DNA from: Albugo candida
Lineage: Eukaryota > Oomycota > Peronosporomycetes > Albuginales
Direction: 5' to 3'
Assembly (NCBI GenBank): GCA_040437565.1
Contig: JBDOQK010000017.1
Coordinates: 434,001 to 498,000, forward strand
Length of the DNA stretch: 64,000 nucleotides
Below the pieces are notes generated by a model. The model had not been told where the DNA came from. It saw only the letters and a program-made list of their open reading frames with translations, and did no database searches. Positions 21,043 through 31,670 of this stretch are shown one piece after another; position 1 is the stretch's first letter, and every line of letters starts with the position of its first letter. A program made the position numbers and the translations under genes.

Positions 21043-22372
21043 TCGTTTTGCTTGTCTGGCTGACCTACACAGCGCGCTATTGCTTTCGACAACAAAAGAA
21101 ATTGACTTTGCAATCGTACATTTAATTCCGAAAAGGTATTGCGTTACATTCGTGCAACCTTCAGCAAGAATCGCTTGAACGTAAAGCGAAAAGCTTTGCG
21201 ATTCTCTGTGTCACTTTCAGTCTGTTTTTCGTCTCTGTACGCGCTCTATGTGCACATACGCTTACGTATTCCGTTGAACATTCAGTTCGGCAGTCGATAC
21301 GTATCCTTAAATTTGTATGTAAACGTTTACAGCGAGTAAGAATGAGATTAATAGAAAAAAAACATGAGCCTTTCGTGCTACAATCAAATTAACATATTAC
21401 GTCCTCGAGGCTCAAAAAAGAAAAACAATTCAGCGGCTATCAATAAACCAAAATAAGTGAGTAACATCCCAACTCGTTGCCGTAATGCATCACAAATTGA
21501 CATAAGTGTACCTCATTTTCAGTTGTTTGTTAGACGAACATACTTTGCTGCTGTTCGGACCAAATCGCAAATTGCTGGTTTATGCACAGAAGTTTCTCCG
21601 TGCAGGTCTTTCCCTACAGAAACACTGAGAAATGACGCGTACCTCACGTTCAATAATGTACCAATCTGCTCAGAAGTGCCTACAGCCTATAAAGTAAACA
21701 AATGAATGAGACACGGAATGCGCACTTACAGAGTGACCCGAGTGCGGACCCTGACCGAGTCGATTCTTCTACTTGTGCAGCTGCATCTCGTGCCAAAATG
21801 TCCCAGCCTCATGCAAATGCGCGTGAGCTGAGTGTGCATCACTACCGATACTCTTTGGACTTTTCACGTCGCAGCCTCTCAAACAATTTCCCATCTCCAT
21901 CGCATACGCTCTATAGAGTGCAAGCAGTAAAAACAGAGTTTGTCGTTGATAGCCCATGCCAATACAATAAGTAATGAATGAGTAAGTCCTAGCTACAGAT
22001 AAAATCGAAGCGGCATACTTGAAGTTTCGACATTTTATAGAGCATTTGCTATGTCTCTTCTGCGCCTTAATTATCGAACATTTTGTCGATTTTCGATAAA
22101 TAGAACTTCAAAGTGGTACTTTATCAAAAGAAGAAAATGGAACCGCACGACTGTCGTGAATGTTCACACTTTACGGGCAGCCACTTTTCATTTCTCTCCC
22201 AAAAGAAAATCACAATATAAAAACTATGAAACTGCGAGAAAACAATTCTCGAAACCCGTTCGATTTCAAGCGATCTGACGAATCGTATCGTCGGCGTTGG
22301 GCTATCTTTACAGTGCGACTGTCTGGTTAGAAAGGGAGAAGAAGAGTTTTCGTATTTTTTCTCGCTACTTAG
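21043..22372. other. Spacer upstream of TCF25 with one doubtful small gene
   Basis: This 1.3 kb lies between the TCF25 start and the asparagine synthetase stop. It must hold the missing TCF25 5' exon and promoter. The only coding-like content is the minus-strand frame listed separately at 21519-21894. I see no RNA gene. Confidence 0.4.
21519..21894 (-). CDS. Doubtful small protein with N-myristoylation-like start (MGNC)
   Basis: A Met at 21894 opens MGNCLRGCDVKSPKSIGSD, which has the Gly-2 and Cys-4 expected of an N-myristoylated, palmitoylated protein. The frame continues to a TAG at 21769 after a His-rich segment. The same frame stays open beyond that TAG up to a canonical GTAAGT donor, and splicing 43 bp to a TTATAG acceptor gives another 50 codons (AVGTSEQIGTLLN and on). 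Either the TAG lies in an intron I could not place or the gene is broken. A longer in-frame start at 21957 would instead give a hydrophobic leader. No family is recognised. Confidence 0.3.
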
Positions 22373-23771
22373 CTACTGATACGCTTCAACATGAACGCCA
22401 GCAATCGCTCTTCCGGAAGGATCAGCTGCGTTTTTGAAAGTCGCATCCCATTCAATCGCTGCAGCTGTACTGCACGCAATGCTTGGACCTCCAGGCACAG
22501 TCTGTGCAGCGACTTCTTTGACGAAATGTTTTTGGAAGATACTGCGATAGAAATACGCTTCTTTGGTCGTTGGCGTGTTGTAGGGAAACAATTTAGACGC
22601 ATATTTCATCTGACGCTCCGTGACGACTTTCTCTGCGGTATCGCGGAGAGAATCGATCCAACCGTATCCCACACCGTCTGAGAACTGCTCCTTTTGTCGC
22701 CATAAAATGTTGGATGGAAGGTAAGGATTCTCTTTATCGTCAAAGGCTTTGCGGATAACATACTTTTCCATTCTTCCCGATGAAACATCAATCATTTTCT
22801 CTTTTGTATCGAGATTCATTGCAATATCCAAAAAATCGGAGTCCAGGAACGGGACTCGAGCTTCGACACCCCACGCACTCGTGGATTTATTCGCTCGAAG
22901 GCAATCGTATTGGTGGAGTCCTTGAAGCTTTTGGATAGTTTCTTTATGGAAAGCCTCAGGCGAAGGAGCTTTATGGAAGTATAAATACCCTCCAAAGACC
23001 TCATCTGCGCCCTCACCGGACAGAACCATTTTTATTCCCATCGCTTTGATCTTTCTCGCCATCAAAAACATTGGCGTCGACGCTCGAACAGTTGTCACAT
23101 CATAAGTCTCCAAATGTTTGATAACCTCTGAGACTGCATCTAATCCTTCTTGGATCGTATACGTGAACGAATGATGAATCGTTCCGAGGAAGTCAGCGAC
23201 TTGTTTTGCTGCTTGAAGATCCGGTGAGTCCTCCAACCCGATCGTGAACGAATGAATCTTATTCAACCATCCTTCCTGACCATCTAAAGCCAATTTCTTC
23301 TTTTCTCGAACGGCGATGGACGCTACTAAAGAAGAGTCCAATCCACCGGAAAGGAGAACGCCCCATGGAACATCAGCCATCATTCTCTTTCTCACAGCAT
23401 CTTCCAAACCGCATCGAAGTGTTTCGAGGTTCAACGGCTCGGTCCCAAGGTGTTGCGGACCGTACCAATTCGGACGGTACCAGCGGATCATTTCTTCTTT
23501 TTGAGAGCTGTAGACGTGCCCTGGCTCAAATACTTGAAATCGGACACAACCTTTTTCCAATGCTTTCATTTCCGATGCGAACCAAATGCTTCCATCGCTT
23601 CCGTAGCCGTAATACAAAGGTGTGATGCCCATATGATCACGTACTGCGATATATTGATTCTTCTTGGCGTCATATAGAACAAATGTAAACATTCCGCGTA
23701 ATTTTGTAATAAAATCAATCCCATAACGAAGATATAACGGAATGATCACTTCACAATCCGATTGCGTTGTG
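22373..23771 (-). CDS. asnB: Asparagine synthetase (glutamine-hydrolysing), N-terminus lost in gap
   Basis: The frame is open from the gap edge (23771) to TAG at 22373, about 465 codons. The enzyme transfers the glutamine amide to aspartate with ATP. Visible features are the end of the glutaminase domain (TTQSDCE, LRGMFTFVLYD, VRDHMGITPLYYG), then the synthetase domain with the PP-loop SGGLDSSLVAS, a GEGADEVFGGY motif, and the C-terminus CSTAAAIEWDATFKNAADPS with GRAIAGVHVEAYQ. That ending is typical of the AsnB class of bacteria, plants and oomycetes. About 100 residues, including the catalytic Cys-2 of MCG, are missing. The 100-N gap is therefore a placeholder for at least roughly 300 bp. 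No intron is needed in the visible part, and nothing suggests loss of function. Confidence 0.92.
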
Positions 23772-23871
23772 NNNNNNNNNNNNNNNNNNNNNNNNNNNNN
23801 NNNNNNNNNNNNNNNNNNNNNNNNNNNNNNNNNNNNNNNNNNNNNNNNNNNNNNNNNNNNNNNNNNNNNNN
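23772..23871. other. Assembly gap (100 N), no flanking overlap, truncates asparagine synthetase
   Basis: The flanks do not repeat. The missing N-terminal part of asparagine synthetase is not found right of the gap, so at least about 300 bp are absent. Confidence 0.85.
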
Positions 23872-24689
23872 GCCTCTGACTTTTGTGTTGTCTCTGTAAG
23901 GATGCGGGTAGAGTATGCTCGCAGAGTCGACTTGTGAGCTGTTGCCATATGTCTGAGTGCCTGGAGGGATAGTAATTGGTATGAAAAGACGCATTATGTA
24001 ATCAGTATATCGTATTTTGTATGAAAGCTCGTTCTTCTTCTATTTTGCGTTTATGGACAGCTGTTCCACCAGTTCACATCTGAAGCGCGTTACAACAGCT
24101 CAATTGAGTTTGTGAGAGTATACGTAGCATAGAAATATGTGCTATCCGGTCGCTTTTTGTTGTTGCGAGGAGGTTTTGCTATTTGTTCGAGAATTTCAAG
24201 TCGGAAAGAAGGTGTTGGAACGAAGTGTCAATGTTCTAACTCCTCTCTGCTGTATCAAATCATCGATAATGACAGATCGATGACACTAAAAGAGCAGAAA
24301 TCCATCCGCAATGGTTGTGGCAGAGAAATTCACATGTGATATTTCTGAGCTGTTGATTCCACTAACTGCTATTTCCTGTTTTTCTGCCTTCTGCGTCTAG
24401 CAGTAAGCGCTGCCTCGTTACGTGTTCCACTAAGAGTCATTGTATTCAGGTATCTATCAATCGCAATTAAGGTGTCAGTTTTGACTTACAACGGGAATGA
24501 TATCCAATTTGACATAAGCGATCAAAAACAGTGTATATTCACTTGAAAAGCGTATAAGCGAGAAGAAGAGTAGGGCTGTACCCACAGCACAATGAGAGAA
24601 GATTACAGATTCGGGATGGGGAGGTAAGGCAATGGATACAGTAACAGACTCAACTGTGACGACAATGTCACTTTTTCAAGCCGTTTTGA
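23872..24689. other. AT-rich stretch, no gene supported
   Basis: A short minus-strand frame abuts the gap (23994-23872, reading ASILYPHPYRDNTKV) and may be the end of an unknown exon. It does not look like the missing asparagine synthetase start. A plus-strand frame at 24139-24339 (starting MLSGRFLLLRGGFA) is too short to judge. Confidence 0.35.
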
Positions 24690-25230
24690 CTAATTTGAAA
24701 GAATAGAAATGTTATTTGTCGTTGGATTGTGTTCCTTTCTATTGGCAGCTGCTTCGGGATACATACGTACAAATCCCTTTACTGTGATGATACCAACTGA
24801 TAATACACAGCAAATAGAGTAATAATGAGACAAAATGATGCAATGAACGAAAAACGACCAATTAAGTGATGCGACCAGCGTTCGGTGAAAGGGTACAGGT
24901 GTTTNNNNNNNNNNNNNNNNNNNNNNNNNNNNNNNNNNNNNNNNNNNNNNNNNNNNNNNNNNNNNNNNNNNNNNNNNNNNNNNNNNNNNNNNNNNNNNNN
25001 NNNNTACGTACAAATCCCTTTACTGTGATGATACCAACTGATAATACACAGCAAATAGAGTAATAATGAGACAAAATGATGCAATGAACGAAAAACGACC
25101 AATTAAGTGATGCGACCAGCGTTCGGTGAAAGGGTACAGGTGTTTCTGGGATATGCCGATACCAATCCAAAACTTTTGAATATCCTGAAAAGTGTCGTAG
25201 AAAGATGCAAGGAATAGGTTGGTAGCTCAA
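24690..25230 (-). CDS. Doubtful 99-aa membrane-segment protein across a gap overlap
   Basis: Ignoring one overlap copy, the frame from 25230 to 25005 continues at 24763 to a stop at 24690, exactly 99 codons plus stop. The middle is a strong hydrophobic segment (FFVHCIILSHYYSICCVLSV) that would span a membrane. The frame may be the last exon of a larger gene, as its start is an ordinary internal Met. No homology is recognised. Confidence 0.3.
24905..25004. other. Assembly gap (100 N) with 141-bp flanking overlap
   Basis: Bases 24764-24904 recur as 25005-25145, apparently identical, so the contigs overlap here. Confidence 0.9.
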
Positions 25231-27041
25231 AGAGAAAAGAAAGAAGTGAAATCTCTATTTCACGTACTGTCGCATGACCATAGTTGAGTACAAAACACGG
25301 TGAATATGGAAGAAAGCACCAAATGCAATGATTCCTATGGCATATACTTACAAAATGTCTCGAGGAGAGCGATTGAAATCAAGGATAATTCAACATATGT
25401 CGCCTGTGGCGCTTAGAAGGTCCGCTTCGACATTTGACGATGGGATGGGCAACAATTAAGGAGGAAGAAAGTACTGTACGTGAATTGAAATCGTGCAAGT
25501 AATTGGAATGTCTTTGTTGAGAGCGAGAGCTTCCATCCAATACAAAGAGCAACGACACGGTATAAATTAGACAAATTACAATGGTTCTAGGCTCGATACA
25601 GGCGACAAAATCAAATGCGCTTATACATTTCCAATTCTCTGTTAATGCCAGAAAAATTGCATGTTTCTACTTCGTGATAGCATCAACGAACAGGATGCGT
25701 GGTCTCTGCGTGTCATATCAATATCAATAGCAAAAACTGAGGCTCTTGCTCAGGTCGTAATGAGCAATATGGTGCGGCTTTATAACGCGCAGCGGATTGA
25801 CTCTCGCGTCAAAACTGACAGTGATGAAAAAAGTACGAATCATACAGGATGCTCAAAACCATTCCATTGCAGCTCAATCAATTTAGGCAATCGCTACTGT
25901 AGGGGTAACGAATAGACGATTGTCGCTGGGTAAGTACGCGATAAGTTGACTATCATCACGTCAAGGTGGAGAAATTACGTATGTAACGACGTTTTATAGC
26001 ACTGCATCGAAAGGATTCTATCAGTGCAATCTAACAAACCTACTCTGAACGGGACGGATGAATTTGAGACAGGTAGTATATTCATAGCTGATCAACAGCC
26101 ACTCCGAACCATGTTATAAGAGTAAAAAGAGCTTCGTTTAACGAGGCGATCCATTATACACACCCAAATATATGGGAGATTGCAGCATAAGCTGGATAGC
26201 ATATTCAAACGAGTGACAGATGTATTACAAAATAAAAACTCGGCAGTGTGGTTGACCTGCACAACAAGACATTATTCCAGTTACTTTCAACTTGACCATT
26301 TTGTCTAGAGGCATATTTGCTTTTGTTTCATGTGTGTCACAATGAAAATTTGTAAAAGAGTATCACATATTCAGACACACGAACAGGTATCAGGCTTTTC
26401 TGGAGAAAGTATCCTGCCACACATGTATTAAATTTCAAGGAGTCAGAATGATAATAAAAAGTCTCAACTCACAATGTTACAAAGCGCTGTCCAAAGAAAC
26501 AAAGCGGTCTAAATCGTTTATTTTTGTGGCACCAATTGAAATCCTCTAGCGCNNNNNNNNNNNNNNNNNNNNNNNNNNNNNNNNNNNNNNNNNNNNNNNN
26601 NNNNNNNNNNNNNNNNNNNNNNNNNNNNNNNNNNNNNNNNNNNNNNNNNNNNATGTATTAAATTTCAAGGAGTCAGAATGATAATAAAAAGTCTCAACTC
26701 ACAATGTTACAAAGCGCTGTCCAAAGAAACAAAGCGGTCTAAATCGTTTATTTTTGTGGCACCAATTGAAATCCTCTAGCGCTTTCCATTCAAATATTTA
26801 CGGGGAAGTTTGTATGATTTTTTTCAGTTAAAGGTGTGATGCATTTGAACTTGAGATCAAAAAATGCTAATTAGGCCAGTCAACAAACGGTGCTCGAAGC
26901 AAGCTTATTTATGAAGAGATAAGTAGAAATTCGGGGACGTGAAGTACTATAAACGAATCTCTTCTAGGACAAGACGTATTTCCAGCTCATTTTGATAATT
27001 AGTATTACTAAAAGCGGGTAAGAAATGTCGTTATTACTTAG
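25231..27041. other. Gene-poor AT-rich stretch
   Basis: One plus-strand frame at 25661-25915 (starting MFLLRDSINEQDAWSLRV, 84 codons) has a natural-looking composition but no domain or splice support. The remainder shows only short frames, and I see no RNA gene or mobile element. Confidence 0.35.
26553..26652. other. Assembly gap (100 N) with 130-bp flanking overlap
   Basis: Bases 26423-26552 recur as 26653-26782, apparently identical. Confidence 0.9.
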
Positions 27042-27084
27042 CAATTTCCATGGCTAATTTTTAGAAAAATGACTGATGGAAATT

Positions 27085-27184
27085 NNNNNNNNNNNNNNNN
27101 NNNNNNNNNNNNNNNNNNNNNNNNNNNNNNNNNNNNNNNNNNNNNNNNNNNNNNNNNNNNNNNNNNNNNNNNNNNNNNNNNNNN
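27085..27184. other. Assembly gap (100 N) with short, imperfect 43-bp overlap
   Basis: Bases 27042-27084 recur as 27185-27227 with two or three differences near the gap edge (GACTGATGGAAATT against GACTGGTGGAATTT). Confidence 0.8.
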
Positions 27185-27229
27185 CAATTTCCATGGCTAA
27201 TTTTTAGAAAAATGACTGGTGGAATTTCC

Positions 27230-27570
27230 ATCTTCGCTCACTTCAAATCCTCTGTTGTTCATTGACGGAGACCGATAGGACGACCAATTTGACTTGTATT
27301 ATCATCATAATTCATCTCGTGCAATCATCCTTCAAGCATAGCTGGAGTATATAAGAAGGCGCTTGACGTATCCAAACATACTAAGAGAAACCAATATCGG
27401 CAGTGTACAAGAAATAAACTTCCGAGTTCTGCGTAAGACAACCAGCAAACTTCAATTCTTCAGCTTGTTCACTAGTGAATTCGACGAAGCTACTTTGCTG
27501 CAAACAGGCCATTTGTTTCTCATCGACTCCGAGCTGAACGGAGTCAAATGACTAAGCTGATGAGGCACCA
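27230..27570 (-). pseudogene. Broken paralogue of the C-x2-C fragment at 31911-32265
   Basis: The minus strand of this stretch aligns with the plus strand of about 31930-32260. Shared nucleotide blocks include GCAGACCGATAGGACG-type sequence (here GAGACCGATAGGACG). At protein level SFVEFTSEQAEELKFAGCL matches AFVEFASAQSEQLKCADCL, and YVWIRQAPSYI matches YVWMHQAPAHI. The copy has a frameshift near 27500, an in-frame stop just before YVWI, and has lost the first Cys of the C-x2-C pair. It is an inverted, diverged duplicate about 4.5 kb from its relative. Confidence 0.65.
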
Positions 27571-27997
27571 CTCCAAGCTTACAGGGGTATGTTGAATTCA
27601 GGGAGGCCATGAATCAACAGTAATAGTATACTTTGTCACTTTTTTAATCGTCCGTGGGTCTTTTCTATTCCTTTTCTTTGCAGTGAAAGTCCTTGGAATG
27701 TAAGGGCGGTGCTCAGAGCAGAAATTGCTCGGCAATTTCTACAATCTGCGGCATTTTTTATCTTGATAACAGGACATAGTATCTCGAAATATTTTGTTTG
27801 ACTTCTGGGATGGCGTCAGAAGCATCAAGTAAAGACGAATGCGCTGTGATCGTCTGAATGTTTAATCTTATATGACTTTTCTTGCACACACCGAGCGCAT
27901 CTTCATTGCTAAAAGAATGTGTGGTATAAGATCACACAAGTACTCTTAAACGGATCGTTATACGGCAAATATAGCAAGCGACGATGCGATTCAATAT
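27571..27997. other. Spacer without identified features
   Basis: AT-rich sequence between two relic loci. I see nothing in it beyond short frames. Confidence 0.4.
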
Positions 27998-30285
27998 TTA
28001 TATTATGCTTACGAAGGTATACAAGGCACTCGACGATTGAAGCAGGTTTGCATTCGTACATCTTTCACAAGAATGATTGAGTTCCGCACTCGTTAGAATC
28101 ATCGTAAGAGTAGGTGATAAGTCAAACATTACTCGAGAACTACCTGGTGTATGATTGAGCTGGAAGTGAATACAGCGCTCAGTTTCATTAAACTTCGATG
28201 TGAGCATCAAACACTTAAGCTTTATTCCCATCATAATTTCAAGTGCACCATTCATTTTTGTTGCGACTTTATCTATGTGGACGGCTTTTCGACATTCTTC
28301 TTGCGGCAACCTGGATCAGTATATGGATGACTTCACTAGGTTGAAGCTGTTCTTTACTGGCACAAAAATGATTTGATTGTAATCGCTCAGCAGACTTCGA
28401 TGTAGTCGAAAGGTAGTGCCCAATATCCGGCAACCAGCTGGGTCCCACACAAGAATTTCGTGACAAAATCTATCGTGGCGATTTTTTCGGATAGATTCGG
28501 ATTGATAATGACTGGGAAAGACGCACTTCTCAGCTGATTGGTTTCTTGAATTGGTGATCAAATAATACGTACGAATAGCAAGCCTTTTACTAAGCAAGGC
28601 TAAACACTCTCGGCACACGGCCACTTTTTTTTGGTGAAGATAAAACCATCGAATCGACGAGTCAATAAAGATTTCATCTTGCGTGTTTTTACTAGAAACT
28701 TTGGTCCTCAATGTCTCATTTGGGTTTGCAACAAGTATCTGAGCTTGCTTATCATAATGTAATTCTTGCATTATCAATAATTGTTTCCTGATGTACGCCT
28801 CAAGTTGTCGATGTAGTTATCCTGAATATAATATCTTTTCGGCAATTCGACTTGTGAATTTCAGAGAGCGCCCAATCAAAGATATTTTCTCGAGATTCAT
28901 CGTTTCTGACCTTACTACGATGATGCGTTGCTGACCGTCATTTCTTGGCAAAGCATCCAAATTATATGACTGAGATCATTGAGCCGAAAGGATACTATCG
29001 GCCATTTTGTTACAATAACATACGAAGGCTTTGGCGATGTCACTGTTCCCTTCTATCCAATATACTCTCTCTGGCGAATTGCCCTTCAGCAAACAGATCT
29101 GAGTAATTTCCACTACCCTCACGATGCATTCATGACACAATTCGATACTTTTACTTTGAAAGAGGCCACATGAAGAATGCCTGACATTAGAAATTCATGC
29201 CTTTTGTGTTTGACACTTTTCGTTGACAAAAACGTGACAAGAAAATGTGCGTGAAAAACGGTTGATGTTCGCATTGTTACGTTTATGAGAGGAGGGGTAG
29301 ATGTAGCCCGGTTGTGATTGGTTGTTCCAAAGTATGATAGGGTTGCAGTGTGAATGCAACTTGAGTGAAAGCATTCAGATTTGGAAGGGTGTCGCTGCAG
29401 CGACACCTGTGGCTCTGGATTATGTAGAACCTGACACATTCATCTTTATGCGTGACCGAACATCTACTTCCCGGGTACGTTGCAAATACGGTGCTTNNNN
29501 NNNNNNNNNNNNNNNNNNNNNNNNNNNNNNNNNNNNNNNNNNNNNNNNNNNNNNNNNNNNNNNNNNNNNNNNNNNNNNNNNNNNNNNNNNNNNNNNCGGT
29601 TGTGATTGGTTGTTCCAAAGTATGATAGGGTTGCAGTGTGAATGCAACTTGAGTGAAAGCATTCAGATTTGGAAGGGTGTCGCTGCAGCGACACCTGTGG
29701 CTCTGGATTATGTAGAACCTGACACATTCATCTTTATGCGTGACCGAACATCTACTTCCCGGGTACGTTGCAAATACGGTGCTTATACTACTTGAAGAAG
29801 CATTATCTGAATGCAACATTAGAATATTCGGCACCCATAATTGATATTTAAACGCTTGTACGTTAATAGGCAATTCCAGGCTTGATCGCCCAACAACACT
29901 TGTTCACCTCTTTCATAATTGTATACAAAGAAAGAAGCTGGGTCAAACGTGGTTTAGATTCCTGGTATTTTCGAAATTGCGCATCTTGCCAATTTCTGAA
30001 TGAATCCTACCGTCTACTTTCATAGATTGATGCTAAAACTGTGATTTACACGTTCAACCTATGAAAAACATGCAATTTTTACACTAATCGTGTGATTGAA
30101 GTCAAAAGTACTGGTTTGTTGTCGCACATTTGTGGTCGAGAATCATCCTCCCGAAGAATTGGATCATATGCTCGATTTCTCCAGCATACTGGTTTGTTAT
30201 ACATTTCCTGTAGAAATATGACATAGGGTACGACTACCATTGAAGGTATAGACAAAAGCTTTGTGAATAAATAAAGAAAAACCAT
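27998..30285 (-). pseudogene. Multi-exon secreted-protein gene, probably decayed, with a CHEC motif
   Basis: A first exon (30285-30085) begins with a hydrophobic leader, MVFLYLFTKLLSIPSMVVVP. A 78-bp intron (GTGTAA to GGTAG) leads in phase 0 to an exon reading DSFRNWQDAQFRKYQESKP (top at 30006). Further frames lie at 29873-29597 (across a gap overlap) and 29173-29024. The latter contains IELCHECIVRVVEITQICLL. A 54-bp intron (28970-29023, GTATGT to CTCAG) joins it in phase 0 to a long frame down to 27998, which carries two in-frame stops, TAA at 28817 and TGA at 28316. The C-H-E-C block aligns by eye with the C-A-D-C block at 32.0 kb. The middle exon boundaries are uncertain. The stops may mean decay, or introns that I missed. 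Confidence 0.4.
29497..29596. other. Assembly gap (100 N) with 188-bp flanking overlap
   Basis: Bases 29309-29496 recur as 29597-29784, apparently identical. The overlap lies inside the 28-30 kb secreted-protein locus. Confidence 0.9.
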
Positions 30286-30318
30286 TTCAAGAAGCTGAAC
30301 TGTAGCGTTTGATCTCAA

Positions 30319-31670
30319 TCTACAACAAGTATTCTCACATCTTGTACCGAACTTTGAGTATATTGTTTTATCTATATAATTCTCTCTTTGCGGGGTATGG
30401 AGGTGAATTACTTGGGATTTTGTTTACGCGTTGTCTCCGCCTACAAAATACACACTTGGCAGCATCACATAGTTCTCGAGATTTACTTCCTTAAACTCAT
30501 GAGGGAGAGTCATTAGCCCTGTTACATATCTTCTCTGCATTAAAGGAAGAATAAGGCACTATGAATCATTGTTCGTGGTTCTTTTCATTTTGTGTGTATC
30601 ATTGAGAGTTTTATCTTGAAAAAGAAACCTTCAATTGGCAAAGGTATAAATATAAAGTATCTTCATGCGAAACGATGGTTTCTTTCTAATTGGTACATTT
30701 GATAATCAAACTAGATCAAAATCATTAGTAATATTAAGCAGAATAGAATGCAGTAACGTCTCTTGTGTTCAATACGGTAAATTTAGCCAACTTCTTGATG
30801 TTCTCATCACTGAGATATAGTATTCAACTTCAGTAAAGCTTTATTCACTTGTGAAAAGCATGTTACAAGTTCTGTACTGCTACTTGTAGGAGATATAAAG
30901 ATCATCTTGTTCAGCTATCAAGTTCAACGAAATGTATATTCGTCATATGATTTTAATTCGATACGATCGATATTTGAATGAGAGTGAAGTGAGTTAAAAC
31001 TCGGATTCAATGCATCGAATTGGGTTGTGAGAACGATAATGATGTATATGTAGAATACACTCAAGTCAAAGAAAACCATAAAGAATAATCGGTACTCTTT
31101 CATTTGTCAATTTCTTTACGCGGTTGCCCTTGATCGTTGATTTCAAAGAGAGGATGAAAGGTGCATTTTAAGTGTATTGGAAGGATGTGAAAAGTATCCA
31201 CCTTCCATCGTGTCATCACATTTACAGATGGACTGATAAGGAGTAGCACCTACTATGGTTTGTAGCCTTTAAAGCTTTTACTTTTCCCAAAAGATCACTT
31301 GATATTTCATTTAGCTTCATTCTACGACGGCTTGTGCTTCTCGTTTAGCAGTCGATAGGTAAGTATCAGCTAAGTTACACCAATACTTTTTTAGTAAGTC
31401 TCGATGAGCGGACAATGAGATGAAAGTCGCACGAAGTCGAAACATTATAGACAAAAGGAAAAAGTGAGATTTTTGACATCACATACATCAGGCTCACAGT
31501 ATTTATTCCTGCATGATTGTTGGCAGCATCACACCCTCCATTACAGCACAACTTGAAGTGAAGCAAGGCCATTCTTTTTCAGCATTAATTTTTTTTTGAT
31601 AAAGATCAGAAATTTAGATAATGGATTTGTCAACGTGAACAAGATGGCATTTAGATCAAATGAATGAGTT
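30319..31670. other. Gene-poor AT-rich stretch
   Basis: Only short frames are present. Being upstream of the first exon at 30285, its left end presumably includes that gene's promoter. Nothing else is recognised. Confidence 0.4.

Noticed and set aside
23872-23994. Frame right of the gap as the missing N-terminus of asparagine synthetase
   Set aside because: It has no MCG start and none of the glutaminase-domain motifs such as RGPD or NGEIYN.
29126-29137. CHEC at 29.1 kb as a true CHXC effector motif
   Set aside because: The motif should follow shortly after a signal peptide. Here it is several exons downstream of the leader, and the locus carries stop codons.
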